Below are positions 8,490 to 17,374 of a stretch of DNA of 56,067 nucleotides, piece by piece. A program made the position numbers and the translations under genes. The stretch's first letter is position 1. Every line of letters starts with the position of its first letter. The stretch comes from JAAUQA01 sp036351435 (lineage in GTDB: Bacteria > Pseudomonadota > Gammaproteobacteria > Competibacterales > Competibacteraceae): the NCBI GenBank assembly GCA_036351435.1, contig JAZBPA010000074.1, forward strand, positions 1 through 56,067, in the 5' to 3' direction. A model generated the notes under the pieces. That model ran no database searches, was not told the DNA's origin, and saw only the letters and a program-made list of their open reading frames with translations.

Positions 8490-9472
8490 TGACGCTGCTC
8501 ACAATCAATAATCTGTCGGTGCAGTTCGGCACCCGCCAGGCCCCGTTCCGTGCCGTGGACGGCGTCGAACTGGCCCTCGAAAAAGGCGAAGTGGTCGGTA
8601 TCGTCGGCGAATCCGGTTCCGGTAAGTCGGTTATGTCGTTGGCCATCATGGGCTTGATCGACTACCCCGGCCGGGTCGCTGCTGAGCGCATGCTGTTCGC
8701 GGACCGCGACCTGCTGACACTGTCCGCGTCAGAACGCCGCAAACTGCTGGGCAAGGACATCGCCATGATTTTTCAGGACCCCATGACCAGCCTCAATCCC
8801 TGTTACACGGTGGGATTCCAGATCATGGAAACCCTGAAAGTCCATGAGGGTGGCAGCCGGGCGGAATTGAGGCAACGTGCCGTGCAGTTGCTGGAGCAAG
8901 TCGGCATTCCCGATCCCGCCAGCCGCTTGCGGGCGTTTCCGCATCAGTTATCCGGCGGCATGAGCCAGCGGATAGTGATCGCTATGGCAATCGCGTGTAA
9001 TCCCCAATTATTGATCGCCGATGAGCCGACCACGGCCCTGGATGTCACGATTCAGGCGCAGATCATGGATCTGCTCAAGGGTCTGCAAGCACAACGGGGC
9101 ATGGCCTTGTTGTTGATTACCCATGACCTAGCGGTGGTGGCGGAAACCTGTGAACGCGTGGTCGTCATGTACGCCGGACAAATCGTGGAAACCGGCCGTG
9201 TGGAAGAGGTATTCAAAGCTCCCAGTCATCCGTACACCGCGGCGTTGTTGAATGCGCTGCCGGAACGCAGCGAAGGTCAGCAGCGTTTGTCGACCATCGC
9301 CGGGGTGGTGCCCGGTCAATACGATCGTCCCAATGGATGCCTTTTAAATCCTCGCTGTGAATTCGCCACCGAACTTTGCGTACGGGAACAACCCCGATTC
9401 CGCACGGTGGCGAACCGGCAAGTGCGCTGCCACACACCGTTAGACGCTGCCGGGAGACCAAGTCATGACTGA
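8489..9472 (+). CDS. dppD: Dipeptide ABC transporter ATPase DppD
   Basis: 327 residues from the ATG at 8489, which overlaps the dppC stop; a longer in-frame extension back to 8336 lies wholly inside dppC and is rejected. Walker A is GESGSGKS, the Q-loop region is MIFQDPMTSLNP, the signature is LSGGMSQR, Walker B is LLIADEPTTALD and the H-loop is LLITHDLA. The C-terminal oligopeptide-transporter extension contains the cysteines GCLLNPRCEFATELC. This is the first of the two ATPases that power dipeptide uptake. The 3' end overlaps dppF by 8 bases. Confidence 0.95.
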   Translation: MTLLTINNLSVQFGTRQAPFRAVDGVELALEKGEVVGIVGESGSGKSVMSLAIMGLIDYPGRVAAERMLFADRDLLTLSASERRKLLGKDIAMIFQDPMTSLNPCYTVGFQIMETLKVHEGGSRAELRQRAVQLLEQVGIPDPASRLRAFPHQLSGGMSQRIVIAMAIACNPQLLIADEPTTALDVTIQAQIMDLLKGLQAQRGMALLLITHDLAVVAETCERVVVMYAGQIVETGRVEEVFKAPSHPYTAALLNALPERSEGQQRLSTIAGVVPGQYDRPNGCLLNPRCEFATELCVREQPRFRTVANRQVRCHTPLDAAGRPSHD

Positions 9473-10448
9473 GTTGGACAAGCCACTGTTGGAGGCCGCC
9501 AACTTGGCCCGCTATTACGAAGTATCGCGGGGTTGGTTAAAGGATAAAGCGACGGTTAAGGCGCTGGATGGGGTGTCGTTTACGCTGTATCCACGCAAAA
9601 CGCTTGCGGTGGTCGGCGAATCCGGCTGCGGCAAATCCACTCTGGCCCGGCAACTAACTTTGATCGAAGCGCCGACTGCGGGAGTGCTGCAGCTGCAAGG
9701 CAGCGATCTGGCCAAAGCCAGCGTTCAAGAACGCAAGCACGCTCGCCGCCACGTTCAGATCATCTTCCAAAATCCCTACGCCTCCCTAAACCCGCGTAAA
9801 AAGGTCGGTGCGATTTTGCAAGAACCGCTGATCATTAATACTTCGGATAATGCCCGCGAACGGGAGGAGAAAGTCCGGTCGATGATGGCTACGGTCGGTC
9901 TGCGACCCGAGCATTATGGTCGCTATCCGCACATGTTTTCCGGGGGACAGCAACAACGCATCGCCATTGCCCGCGCCCTAATGCTCAGACCGCAAGTGGT
10001 GGTGGCGGATGAGCCGGTCTCGGCCCTGGATGTTTCCATTCAGGCCCAAGTGTTAAATCTGCTGATGGATTTGCAGGAAGAGTTGGGCATGGCCTATGTG
10101 TTCATCTCCCACGACCTCAGCGTGGTGCGCCACATCGCCGATGAAGTGATGGTGATGTATTTAGGTCGGCCGGTAGAACACGGTAGCCGCGACGCCGTTT
10201 TCTCTCAGCCCCGCCATCCGTACACGCGCGCGTTGATGGCATCCATGCCCCGATTAGATCCGTCCGCGCGGGCTGAACGGATTCCGCTGACCGGGGAATT
10301 GCCGTCGCCGTTGAATCCGCCGTCCGGCTGCGCGTTCCATACCCGTTGTCCGTTTGCTACCGAAGAGTGCACGCAAACCCGGCCCATGTTGCGCTCAGTA
10401 GCCGGACGGCAAGTGGCTTGTCACCATGCCGAACGGATGAGCGCCTAA
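9465..10448 (+). CDS. dppF: Dipeptide ABC transporter ATPase DppF
   Basis: 327 residues. Walker A is GESGCGKS, the Q-loop region is IIFQNPYASLNPRKKVG, the signature is FSGGQQQRIAIARAL, Walker B is VVVADEPVSALDVS, the switch is FISHDLSVV. The C-terminal extension carries the cysteine motif GCAFHTRCPFATEEC. It is the second ATPase of the transporter and pairs with DppD. It is the last gene of the operon and ends nine bases from the convergent lipoprotein gene, with no visible hairpin between them. Confidence 0.95.
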   Translation: MTELDKPLLEAANLARYYEVSRGWLKDKATVKALDGVSFTLYPRKTLAVVGESGCGKSTLARQLTLIEAPTAGVLQLQGSDLAKASVQERKHARRHVQIIFQNPYASLNPRKKVGAILQEPLIINTSDNAREREEKVRSMMATVGLRPEHYGRYPHMFSGGQQQRIAIARALMLRPQVVVADEPVSALDVSIQAQVLNLLMDLQEELGMAYVFISHDLSVVRHIADEVMVMYLGRPVEHGSRDAVFSQPRHPYTRALMASMPRLDPSARAERIPLTGELPSPLNPPSGCAFHTRCPFATEECTQTRPMLRSVAGRQVACHHAERMSA

Positions 10449-10457
10449 TCCAATAGC

Positions 10458-11390
10458 CTATCCCTCAACCTGAGCGATTTGATCGGTAAACTGGAACCCC
10501 TGCCAGCCGCATTCGCCGACCAGGATCTTGCGTCGAAAATCCTCGTCAGTGGGATAAAGAAAGTAATTACTGCCCTTACCGTTGCCTTGATACCAGAGCT
10601 TGCTGGCGCGCACCTTACACGTTCTGTCGCCGTTTTGGATCTCCGCATACTTTGGCACCCGCTTACCCCACAGGTATTCGCTTTCCGGCACTTCGCCGCG
10701 CTGGTCGATACGCACAACAACACCCTGGCCACGATACGATAACTGGGCGAACTGACGGGCGCGCCGATTACGATTGTTATCAATCGGACCATCTTCTTGT
10801 AACACACCGGCAACGATTTCTTTGGTTGCGCCATCAAAGATCACCGGCTCTCCGGTCGGTAGCACGACTTTCAAACGTCTGCCACCATTGTCAAAATCGT
10901 ATGTGGGAAGCACCCGGCGCGGGAAGAAATAAAGACTGGAATGCATCGCGGTGTGACTGTCCCGGCCATTGGGAATGGCGAATTCATACACTTCCATATG
11001 AATGCCCTGGCGCGCGCGTTGCGGATACTTAAAAGCGAATTCCCGCCGAGGCACGCTGGCCGCGCCACGGCTGCCATGAGGGTTGGTCTTGGGCGAGCCT
11101 AAGTTGGCAAACGAAAAACCGATCAGATTAGCGGTTCTATCGTAGATCAGATTGACATGGCGTTGCGATTTAACCGTTAACGGGGTAACTTTCTTGGGTT
11201 GACGCAGCGCATCCCTGCTGGGCAATGTTGGCAGTATGGGCTGCGTAGGACGAACCAATAACAGCGGTTTATCGGGTTCGTGCCGACCCTCTATCAGGCT
11301 GCCATCTTTAGCGTATCTGGGCAGCGGCTCGGTGGTTTGACAACCATAAAATCCAAGCAGACTGAGCAATAGCAAAATGCGAAACAGCAT
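10458..11390 (-). CDS. Hypothetical lipoprotein, 310 aa
   Basis: The N-terminus MLFRILLLLSLLGFYGC is a lipoprotein signal peptide with the lipobox LGFYGC and Cys17 as acylated residue, so the product should be anchored to a membrane facing the periplasm. The next 60 residues are proline-rich (KPLLLVRPTQPILPTLPS), probably a flexible linker. The rest is a globular region rich in beta-type segments with two cysteines (GDRTC and VGECGWQG). I do not recognise the family. It is convergent with dppF and separated by 115 bp from the DUF4132 gene upstream, so it may or may not share that transcript. Confidence 0.75.
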   Translation of the reverse strand: MLFRILLLLSLLGFYGCQTTEPLPRYAKDGSLIEGRHEPDKPLLLVRPTQPILPTLPSRDALRQPKKVTPLTVKSQRHVNLIYDRTANLIGFSFANLGSPKTNPHGSRGAASVPRREFAFKYPQRARQGIHMEVYEFAIPNGRDSHTAMHSSLYFFPRRVLPTYDFDNGGRRLKVVLPTGEPVIFDGATKEIVAGVLQEDGPIDNNRNRRARQFAQLSYRGQGVVVRIDQRGEVPESEYLWGKRVPKYAEIQNGDRTCKVRASKLWYQGNGKGSNYFLYPTDEDFRRKILVGECGWQGFQFTDQIAQVEG

Positions 11391-11505
11391 GTTGACTCCG
11401 GCTGGGGTAACTATCGTTTATATTTTTTTAAAATCAAAATGTGTATTGATAATCAGGGCTTATCTTACCCAAAAATTCTCAGCGGCAAAAGCTTCAGTCG
11501 AATGG

Positions 11506-14373
11506 TTAGCCATTCACACTTGCTTCAATTTGCGCCAAGATCGTTTTATCAGTGATTTTGTCATCGCTTACCAGCATAAAGATTTTGCTGACGATTTCCG
11601 CCATACGCAGATCTGTGTCCGCAAACGGTAAATACAAAGACTCCTCCTTATTTCTCTGGGGCACGATACACAGGTAATTCCCCGGCTGGATATGAATCAC
11701 GCCGCTACCCAGATGGATGCGGTAGTTGGCCCGTTTGCCCTGAACGTAGGCGAAATGATCTTCGCAGCGTACCTGGGTGAGGCCAACTTCATCGACCAGG
11801 GTTGCGATCAATTCGGCTCGTCTTTGCGCGCTTTCCGTTGACCAGCGGATATCCTCATTATCCACTTGGGCAACCGAGGCGATTAAATCCACGTCACGCA
11901 TCACTTCCGAGAAGATCATGGGCTCAATCTGTTCTAGGGGAATATCCTTGTTCTTACCTCGGAACCAGATCTCATCTATGGTCACAGTTGCGTCTTCCGC
12001 CAAGTAATGGCGGGAGTCGGGAAAGCCGATTTCAGCGTACATACCGTGTGCGGGAAACCGCTTGTAAACCTCAGCTACATCACCGCTGGACTGGCTCCAA
12101 CCACGGCTTTGCAACAATCGGCTGGTAATCCCGGAATCGACCACGTGCCCAATGAAACGTCGAGAGTGTGTGCCTGCGTCTACTTCAGCCGGGGTAACGA
12201 CGTAAAGCTCACGGAACGCCTGTTTGAAGGGTTGGACCATGCGCCGCTTCACGATGGCTTTTTGCCATTGGGATAGGAGGCCGGCCTCAAAAAGCTGATA
12301 AACATGGGCGATGCTGAGGTTCGTCGCTGCGGGCACCAGCTCGCCATCAAGGCCGGTTAGGGTATCTTCACTGCCGTTAAACAAGCCAAACGTGCCGTCA
12401 CCCGTTTTCATGATCAATTGGGTCAACATTGCCCGCACGATTGGCAATCGGTTTAGCGTTTTCAATTCCTGCGCGTCGATAACCTCGCCGTTGCACATCA
12501 TGTCTTCAAGCGTTTTGCGAAAACGGCTGGCCTGACCCCGAATGGTGTCCTGGGCATCCCGCATTTGCTTGTAAACGTCTGTTTGGCGAACCTTGGGTGG
12601 GACGGACTTGAGCGGTTTTTCCTGCTTACTGACTTGAATGCGCGGCGTAATGCCTTCTAACACCAGCTTGACAGTCCAGGCGTCAACTTCGAAAGGCTGG
12701 TCAAAGGGGATCATGCTGCTGGCGATATCCGCTTCCATAGCCCATTCCAAGCGGATGTCATCGCTGTAACCCGCCGTTTGCGCGAGATTTTTGAGTCCGG
12801 CTTTCACGGCGGCCTGGGTGTTCGCCTGTCGTTCGGGGCCGTATTGGGTGGCTTCTTTGTGCATGGCTTTGAGCTTCAGATAGCGTTCACGCAACTCCTC
12901 TTCACTGGCTATTGGATAAAGCCCGAAAGCCTTGATTGCCGCTTGGCCATGTCGTACTAGTTTCTTCTCCACCTTGTCGCGTTCAATGTCCATCACCGCA
13001 GTGATCAGCATTAACGTGTTTTTGACTTCAAGACTGGATGCCCGTAGGGCTTTGCAATACTTGTTTATCCGTTTTTCATTGGCGGTTTGCAGCGCTTCCG
13101 CTACAGCGGGGCGGTCGATGACACCGGACACGGTACTTTCGCAGTTATAGACGTCATTCAGGGATTCGGTAGTACCCGGATGTCCACCGGCTATGTTGAA
13201 CAGTTGCTGTTGTAGCTGCAGCAGATCGTCCCAGCCCAAGGCTTTGAGGATACTGTTACGGGCATATCCCGCATAAGGCAGCGCTATCAACAGTACCGGT
13301 TCCTTGAATTGCGCGAGCATGGCGACCAGATCCTGCTCCGTTTCGCCTTGGGCTAAGCCTTCGATGCCGATAAGACGGCGGATTACCTTGGCAAAATCGC
13401 CATATTCCTCTTTAAGGTCCTTAGCCTTTAAAGCAAGTGTTTCGATGCGCTCTAACCCAAGTTGTATCCATTCGATCCCTCTGAAACCGGTATATCCAAC
13501 GATGTCATCCAGAAACTTGGCGCTATCGGGCAGCTGGCTGATCTGGTCTTTAATCAGCCGTTTCACATAGGTTTGATAGGTGTCGGCAAACGCGGGGCTG
13601 AGATCTGCTTCCGCATCATCGTCCTCATCTTTCTCCGGGAAGACTCGCTCTACTCTCATATAGTGAGGATAGAGCTTGATGACCGCCTCGAACCACTCAT
13701 AGGTTAATTGGCCTGCTTTAAATAATGCCTGCACGAAGTCATCGAAGCGATCATATTCACTGCCAATGAACGTGTTACAGGTGTCCTCAAATCTAATATA
13801 GGCGTCCTCTCCGTGGTCCAACCGGACGTTGTAATCGCCCTGGAAAGTGGAGTAGAGAAAGCGCTTTACGTCTTCAAATTGCGAGTGCTTTGATAAGATT
13901 CTTAAACAGACCTTGGCTTTGGGGAAAAGGTAACGGTCGTAAAAACGGTTTTCACTGTAGCGCCAGGAAGGTGCTATTTCACAGGCGTCCTTGGGGTTTG
14001 CAAACATCATTTTTAGGCGCCTAATCAACGCCTCCGCCGAGTATTGTGACGGATTGCGTTCGCAGTAAACGCCCGCCAATACGGAAGCGATTTTATTCAG
14101 CATCACGTTTTCATCATCCCACCGATCCGCCGATAGGTGATGCTCTGCCGGCTTCGCTAAAAAGTCCGTCAGCAGTTTATCCGCATTGTCTCCCAGTTCC
14201 TTGATGGCTGCTGCTCCGTATTGCTCGAAAATCACTTCTCGTCCCGGGCGTTTATTCCTGTCAAGGTTAAGGCTACTAGTTATGATTTTGCGTAGCGCTT
14301 CTCCAGTCGGGAGCTGTTTTTTAAAGGCATTAAATACCACCTGATGCCCGGCATTCCAATGTTCAACGGCCAT
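11506..14373 (-). CDS. DUF4132 domain-containing protein, 955 aa
   Basis: The DUF4132 core lies around residues 690-870: SQWQKAIVKRRMVQPFKQAF, then RELYVVTPAEVDAG, RRFIGHVVDSGI, SRLLQSRGW and EVYKRFPAHGMYAEIGF. This domain is known from E. coli MolR-type proteins, whose biochemistry is poorly understood. The first 680 residues are mostly alpha-helical and charged, with no recognisable catalytic motif; the N-terminal WGR domain of some relatives is absent. No signal peptide or membrane helix is seen, so it is probably cytoplasmic. The ATG is one base after the stop of the beta-grasp gene, and its ribosome binding site AGGAGG lies inside that gene's last codons. The two are therefore translationally coupled and probably work together. 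Confidence 0.8.
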   Translation of the reverse strand: MAVEHWNAGHQVVFNAFKKQLPTGEALRKIITSSLNLDRNKRPGREVIFEQYGAAAIKELGDNADKLLTDFLAKPAEHHLSADRWDDENVMLNKIASVLAGVYCERNPSQYSAEALIRRLKMMFANPKDACEIAPSWRYSENRFYDRYLFPKAKVCLRILSKHSQFEDVKRFLYSTFQGDYNVRLDHGEDAYIRFEDTCNTFIGSEYDRFDDFVQALFKAGQLTYEWFEAVIKLYPHYMRVERVFPEKDEDDDAEADLSPAFADTYQTYVKRLIKDQISQLPDSAKFLDDIVGYTGFRGIEWIQLGLERIETLALKAKDLKEEYGDFAKVIRRLIGIEGLAQGETEQDLVAMLAQFKEPVLLIALPYAGYARNSILKALGWDDLLQLQQQLFNIAGGHPGTTESLNDVYNCESTVSGVIDRPAVAEALQTANEKRINKYCKALRASSLEVKNTLMLITAVMDIERDKVEKKLVRHGQAAIKAFGLYPIASEEELRERYLKLKAMHKEATQYGPERQANTQAAVKAGLKNLAQTAGYSDDIRLEWAMEADIASSMIPFDQPFEVDAWTVKLVLEGITPRIQVSKQEKPLKSVPPKVRQTDVYKQMRDAQDTIRGQASRFRKTLEDMMCNGEVIDAQELKTLNRLPIVRAMLTQLIMKTGDGTFGLFNGSEDTLTGLDGELVPAATNLSIAHVYQLFEAGLLSQWQKAIVKRRMVQPFKQAFRELYVVTPAEVDAGTHSRRFIGHVVDSGITSRLLQSRGWSQSSGDVAEVYKRFPAHGMYAEIGFPDSRHYLAEDATVTIDEIWFRGKNKDIPLEQIEPMIFSEVMRDVDLIASVAQVDNEDIRWSTESAQRRAELIATLVDEVGLTQVRCEDHFAYVQGKRANYRIHLGSGVIHIQPGNYLCIVPQRNKEESLYLPFADTDLRMAEIVSKIFMLVSDDKITDKTILAQIEASVNG

Positions 14374-14374
14374 G

Positions 14375-14815
14375 TCAGCCTCCTACCAAGGGTATTAACC
14401 GTACAAAACGGACCGCAGCGCCTTCTTTTAATGTGCACATTTCGTCCAGGTCAACCACTTCCTCCCCATCGACAAACATTTTGTAGCTTCCGTGTCTGAA
14501 TGCCCTTAGGGCCCGCTCTATCTCTCTTTCTTCCTGTGGTGCCGTATTTTTTTCCCTTTCCAAAGCGACTTTTCCTTGCTGCGCCTGTCGGTTTACATCG
14601 GCTTGCTCCAGGTACTGTCTTTGCAGCTGGCGTTGGATTTGTTGGAAGTCTTTTTCATGTTCCAGCAACAACGCTTTAACCTGTTCTTTCACCGCCTGAG
14701 CGATAATTTCCCGGGCGCTAAGCCGTTGGCTAACCAACCTGAGCTGAACTTTGGGTAGTGGAGATTCTATTGCTCCTCCTCCAAAAACCACGGTCGACAC
14801 ACTGACGTTTAACAC
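14375..14815 (-). CDS. Beta-grasp (MoaD/ubiquitin-like) protein with C-terminal Gly-Gly and coiled-coil insert
   Basis: 146 residues. A GTG start at 14815 has GGAGGAG five bases upstream. The order of segments fits a beta-grasp fold: strand 2-11 (LNVSVSTVVF), strand 22-29 (KVQLRLVS), helix 33-50 (SAREIIAQAVKEQVKALL), a Gln-rich coiled-coil insert 51-105, then YKMFVDGEEV (111-120), TLKEGAAV (128-135) and the tail VRFVRLIPLVGG ending in free Gly145-Gly146. Compare the MoaD/ThiS pattern NGE...LKDGDEV...IPPVAGG. In that superfamily the terminal diglycine is adenylated or conjugated by an E1-like enzyme; no such enzyme is in this window. It is directly upstream of, and coupled to, the DUF4132 gene. 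Fold and function are inferred from pattern. Confidence 0.65.
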   Translation of the reverse strand: MLNVSVSTVVFGGGAIESPLPKVQLRLVSQRLSAREIIAQAVKEQVKALLLEHEKDFQQIQRQLQRQYLEQADVNRQAQQGKVALEREKNTAPQEEREIERALRAFRHGSYKMFVDGEEVVDLDEMCTLKEGAAVRFVRLIPLVGG

Positions 14816-14949
14816 AATTGCTCCTCCGAGGATTTACTGATTCTATTCTTGATAGCATTCCCATGCGCAGGCTGTATTCAACCGAAAACCCCTATGAATT
14901 ATAGAATGCCGCTAAGCCAACATTGCAATAAACCCCTGAAAAGCAATTA

Positions 14950-14977
14950 GGGCCTTGATCAGCCCTGACCAAGGCCC
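14950..14977 (-). terminator. Terminator of katG
   Basis: GGGCCTTGATCAG (14950-14962) and CTGACCAAGGCCC (14965-14977) form a long stem with one mismatch. On the minus strand it is followed by TAATTGCTTTT. It sits 25 bases after the katG stop codon and would also insulate the beta-grasp/DUF4132 unit. Confidence 0.75.
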
Positions 14978-15001
14978 CGTTTAGTGAGATTTTGCTTAGA
15001 G

Positions 15002-17185
15002 CTAGACTACGTCGAAACGGTCAAGATTCATCACTTTGTTCCATGCCTTTACAAAGTCAATCACAAACCGCTGTTGGGAGTCCTCACAACCATAAACTTC
15101 CGCAAGGGCTCGCAGCTGTGAATTCGAACCGAAGATAAGATCGGCGCGAGTCCCAGTCCATTTCAGTGCGCCTGTTACGCGATCCCGCCCTTCAAAGCGT
15201 TCATCATCAGCTGATGTCGCGCTCCAGGTTGTACCCATGTCCAGCAAATTGACGAAGAAGTCATTGGTGAGTGATTCTGGCCGGTTGGTGAAAACGCCAT
15301 GCTGGGTTTGTCCAACATTGGTATTCAAAACCCGCATGCCGCCAACCAGAACTGTCATCTCAGGCGCAGTTAATGTGAGCAGATGCGCACGATCAATCAT
15401 CAGTTCTTCAGCGGATACGCTGAATTTGGCCTTCTGATAGTTACGAAAGCCATCGGCCACCGGTTCGAGCACCGCAAATGACTCTATATCAGTCTGCTCT
15501 TGGGTTGCATCTGTGCGGCCTGGGGTGAACGGAACGGTCACAGCATGTCCCGCATTCTTGGCAGCTTGCTCAATACCTGCACAACCGCCCAGAACAATCA
15601 AATCAGCTAGCGAAACTGCCTTACCCCCTGACGCCGAGCTGTTGAAATCCCGCTGAATCTCTTCAAGGGTTTGCAATACTGTCGCTAACTGAGTGGGTTG
15701 ATTAACCTCCCAATTCTTTTGCGGTGCAAGACGGATGCGTGCGCCATTGGCACCGCCGCGCATGTCAGAACCGCGATAGGTCGATGCCGAAGCCCAGGCC
15801 GTTGAAACCAGTTGGGAGACAGACAGTCCCGAAGCAAGAAGCTTGTGCTTGAGCTCAGCCGCGTCTTGGTCATCAATCAACGCATGATTCACTTTAGGAA
15901 TAGGGTCTTGCCAAATCAGCTCTTCCTGCGGAACCTCAGGACCGAGATAGCGTGAGCGAGGTCCCATATCACGGTGAGTCAGCTTAAACCAGGCACGAGC
16001 AAAAGCGTCTGCGAACTCGTCAGGGTTTTCGTGGAAACGCCGAGAAATGGGCTCGTAGATCGGGTCCATTCGCAAAGCAAGATCTGCTGTGGTCATGATC
16101 GGCGCATGCGACTTTGCCGGATCATGGGCATCCGGAACAGCGTTACTCGCCGCGCCGTTTTTCGGCACCCATTGATGCGCACCGGCAGGGCTCTTGGTCA
16201 GTTCCCATTCGTAACCGAAAAGCGTATCGAAGTAGCTGTTATCCCAAGTCGTCGGAGTTGGCGTCCAGGCTCCCTCGATACCGCTGGTGATGGTGTCGCT
16301 GCCTTTGCCGCTGCCTAAGCTGTTTTTCCAACCCAAACCTTGCTGATCAATAGGAGCACCTTCAGGTTCAGGCCCGACGTGCGTTGGATCACCTGCACCG
16401 TGACATTTGCCGAAGGTGTGTCCACCCGCAATCAGTGCCACCGTCTCCTCATCATTCATTGCCATGCGCCCAAAGGTTTCGCGGATGTCGCGTCCTGAAG
16501 CCACGGGGTCAGGGTTTCCATTCGGCCCTTCCGGATTCACATAGATCAAACCCATTTGCACGGCGGCCAGTGGATGATGCAGGTCCCGGTCGCCTGAGTA
16601 ACGCTTGTCACCCAGCCACTCGTCTTCAGTGCCCCAGTGGATATCTTCTTCGGGTTCCCATACATCAGCACGACCGCCAGCAAAGCCGAAGGTTTTGAAA
16701 CCCATTGATTCCAATGCGCAATTACCCGCCAGAATCATGAGGTCAGCCCAGGAGATTTTCTTACCGTACTTCTGTTTTATGGGCCAAAGCAGCATGCGGG
16801 CTTTATCCAGGTTGCCATTGTCCGGCCAACTGTTAAGCGGGGCAAAGCGTTGGGTGCCGGTTACTGCTCCACCACGACCGTCGCCGGCTCGATAGGTCCC
16901 TGCGCTGTGCCATGCCATCCGAATGAACAGCGGCCCATAGTGTCCGTAGTCAGCGGGCCACCAATCTTGTGATGTCGTCATCAACGCAAAGATGTCCTGC
17001 TTCACCGCAGCAAGATCAAGACTCTTAGACGCCTCGGCGTAGTTAAAATCCTCACCCATCGGATCAGACAGGGAAGAGTGCTGATGTAATATATTGAGCC
17101 TCAACTGGTTCGGCCACCAATCTCGATTTGACGTGCCACTCTCCGCTGAGTGTCCCGTAAACGGACATTTGTTACCGTTAGTCAT
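15002..17185 (-). CDS. katG: Catalase-peroxidase KatG
   Basis: 727 residues, a typical length for the two-domain fused heme peroxidase. The distal active-site residues are Arg89, Trp92 and His93 (PLFIRMAWHSAGTYRAG). The residues of the Met-Tyr-Trp crosslink are present: Trp92, the Tyr in GLIYVNPEGPNG and the Met in RMAMNDEETVALIAGG. The proximal histidine is in GGHTFGKCHGAG. It degrades hydrogen peroxide and has peroxidase activity in the cytoplasm. AGGAGA lies nine bases before the ATG. Upstream, two GATAG sequences repeat directly 17 bp apart (17284-17288 and 17301-17305); they do not make the inverted OxyR consensus, so the regulator is left open. A strong terminator follows. Confidence 0.97.
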   Translation of the reverse strand: MTNGNKCPFTGHSAESGTSNRDWWPNQLRLNILHQHSSLSDPMGEDFNYAEASKSLDLAAVKQDIFALMTTSQDWWPADYGHYGPLFIRMAWHSAGTYRAGDGRGGAVTGTQRFAPLNSWPDNGNLDKARMLLWPIKQKYGKKISWADLMILAGNCALESMGFKTFGFAGGRADVWEPEEDIHWGTEDEWLGDKRYSGDRDLHHPLAAVQMGLIYVNPEGPNGNPDPVASGRDIRETFGRMAMNDEETVALIAGGHTFGKCHGAGDPTHVGPEPEGAPIDQQGLGWKNSLGSGKGSDTITSGIEGAWTPTPTTWDNSYFDTLFGYEWELTKSPAGAHQWVPKNGAASNAVPDAHDPAKSHAPIMTTADLALRMDPIYEPISRRFHENPDEFADAFARAWFKLTHRDMGPRSRYLGPEVPQEELIWQDPIPKVNHALIDDQDAAELKHKLLASGLSVSQLVSTAWASASTYRGSDMRGGANGARIRLAPQKNWEVNQPTQLATVLQTLEEIQRDFNSSASGGKAVSLADLIVLGGCAGIEQAAKNAGHAVTVPFTPGRTDATQEQTDIESFAVLEPVADGFRNYQKAKFSVSAEELMIDRAHLLTLTAPEMTVLVGGMRVLNTNVGQTQHGVFTNRPESLTNDFFVNLLDMGTTWSATSADDERFEGRDRVTGALKWTGTRADLIFGSNSQLRALAEVYGCEDSQQRFVIDFVKAWNKVMNLDRFDVV

Positions 17186-17374
17186 AGCGCTGTCTCCTAT
17201 CGTGTTTTATGGCTGCTTAATCACCATGATTCATTTATAGAGCTTCCATGCTCATATGACCAATCAATTGTTTTCTGCTTATTGATAGAAATAATATATC
17301 GATAGGCGATGACGCAGCCAATGGCGCCGGGTGAATGAGGTGGCTACAACGCTAGCCCAGCACCATCAAGCATC

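Noticed and set aside
17284..17305. OxyR site upstream of katG
   Set aside because: The two GATAG sequences are direct, not the inverted ATAG/CTAT pattern, so the match is not adequate.
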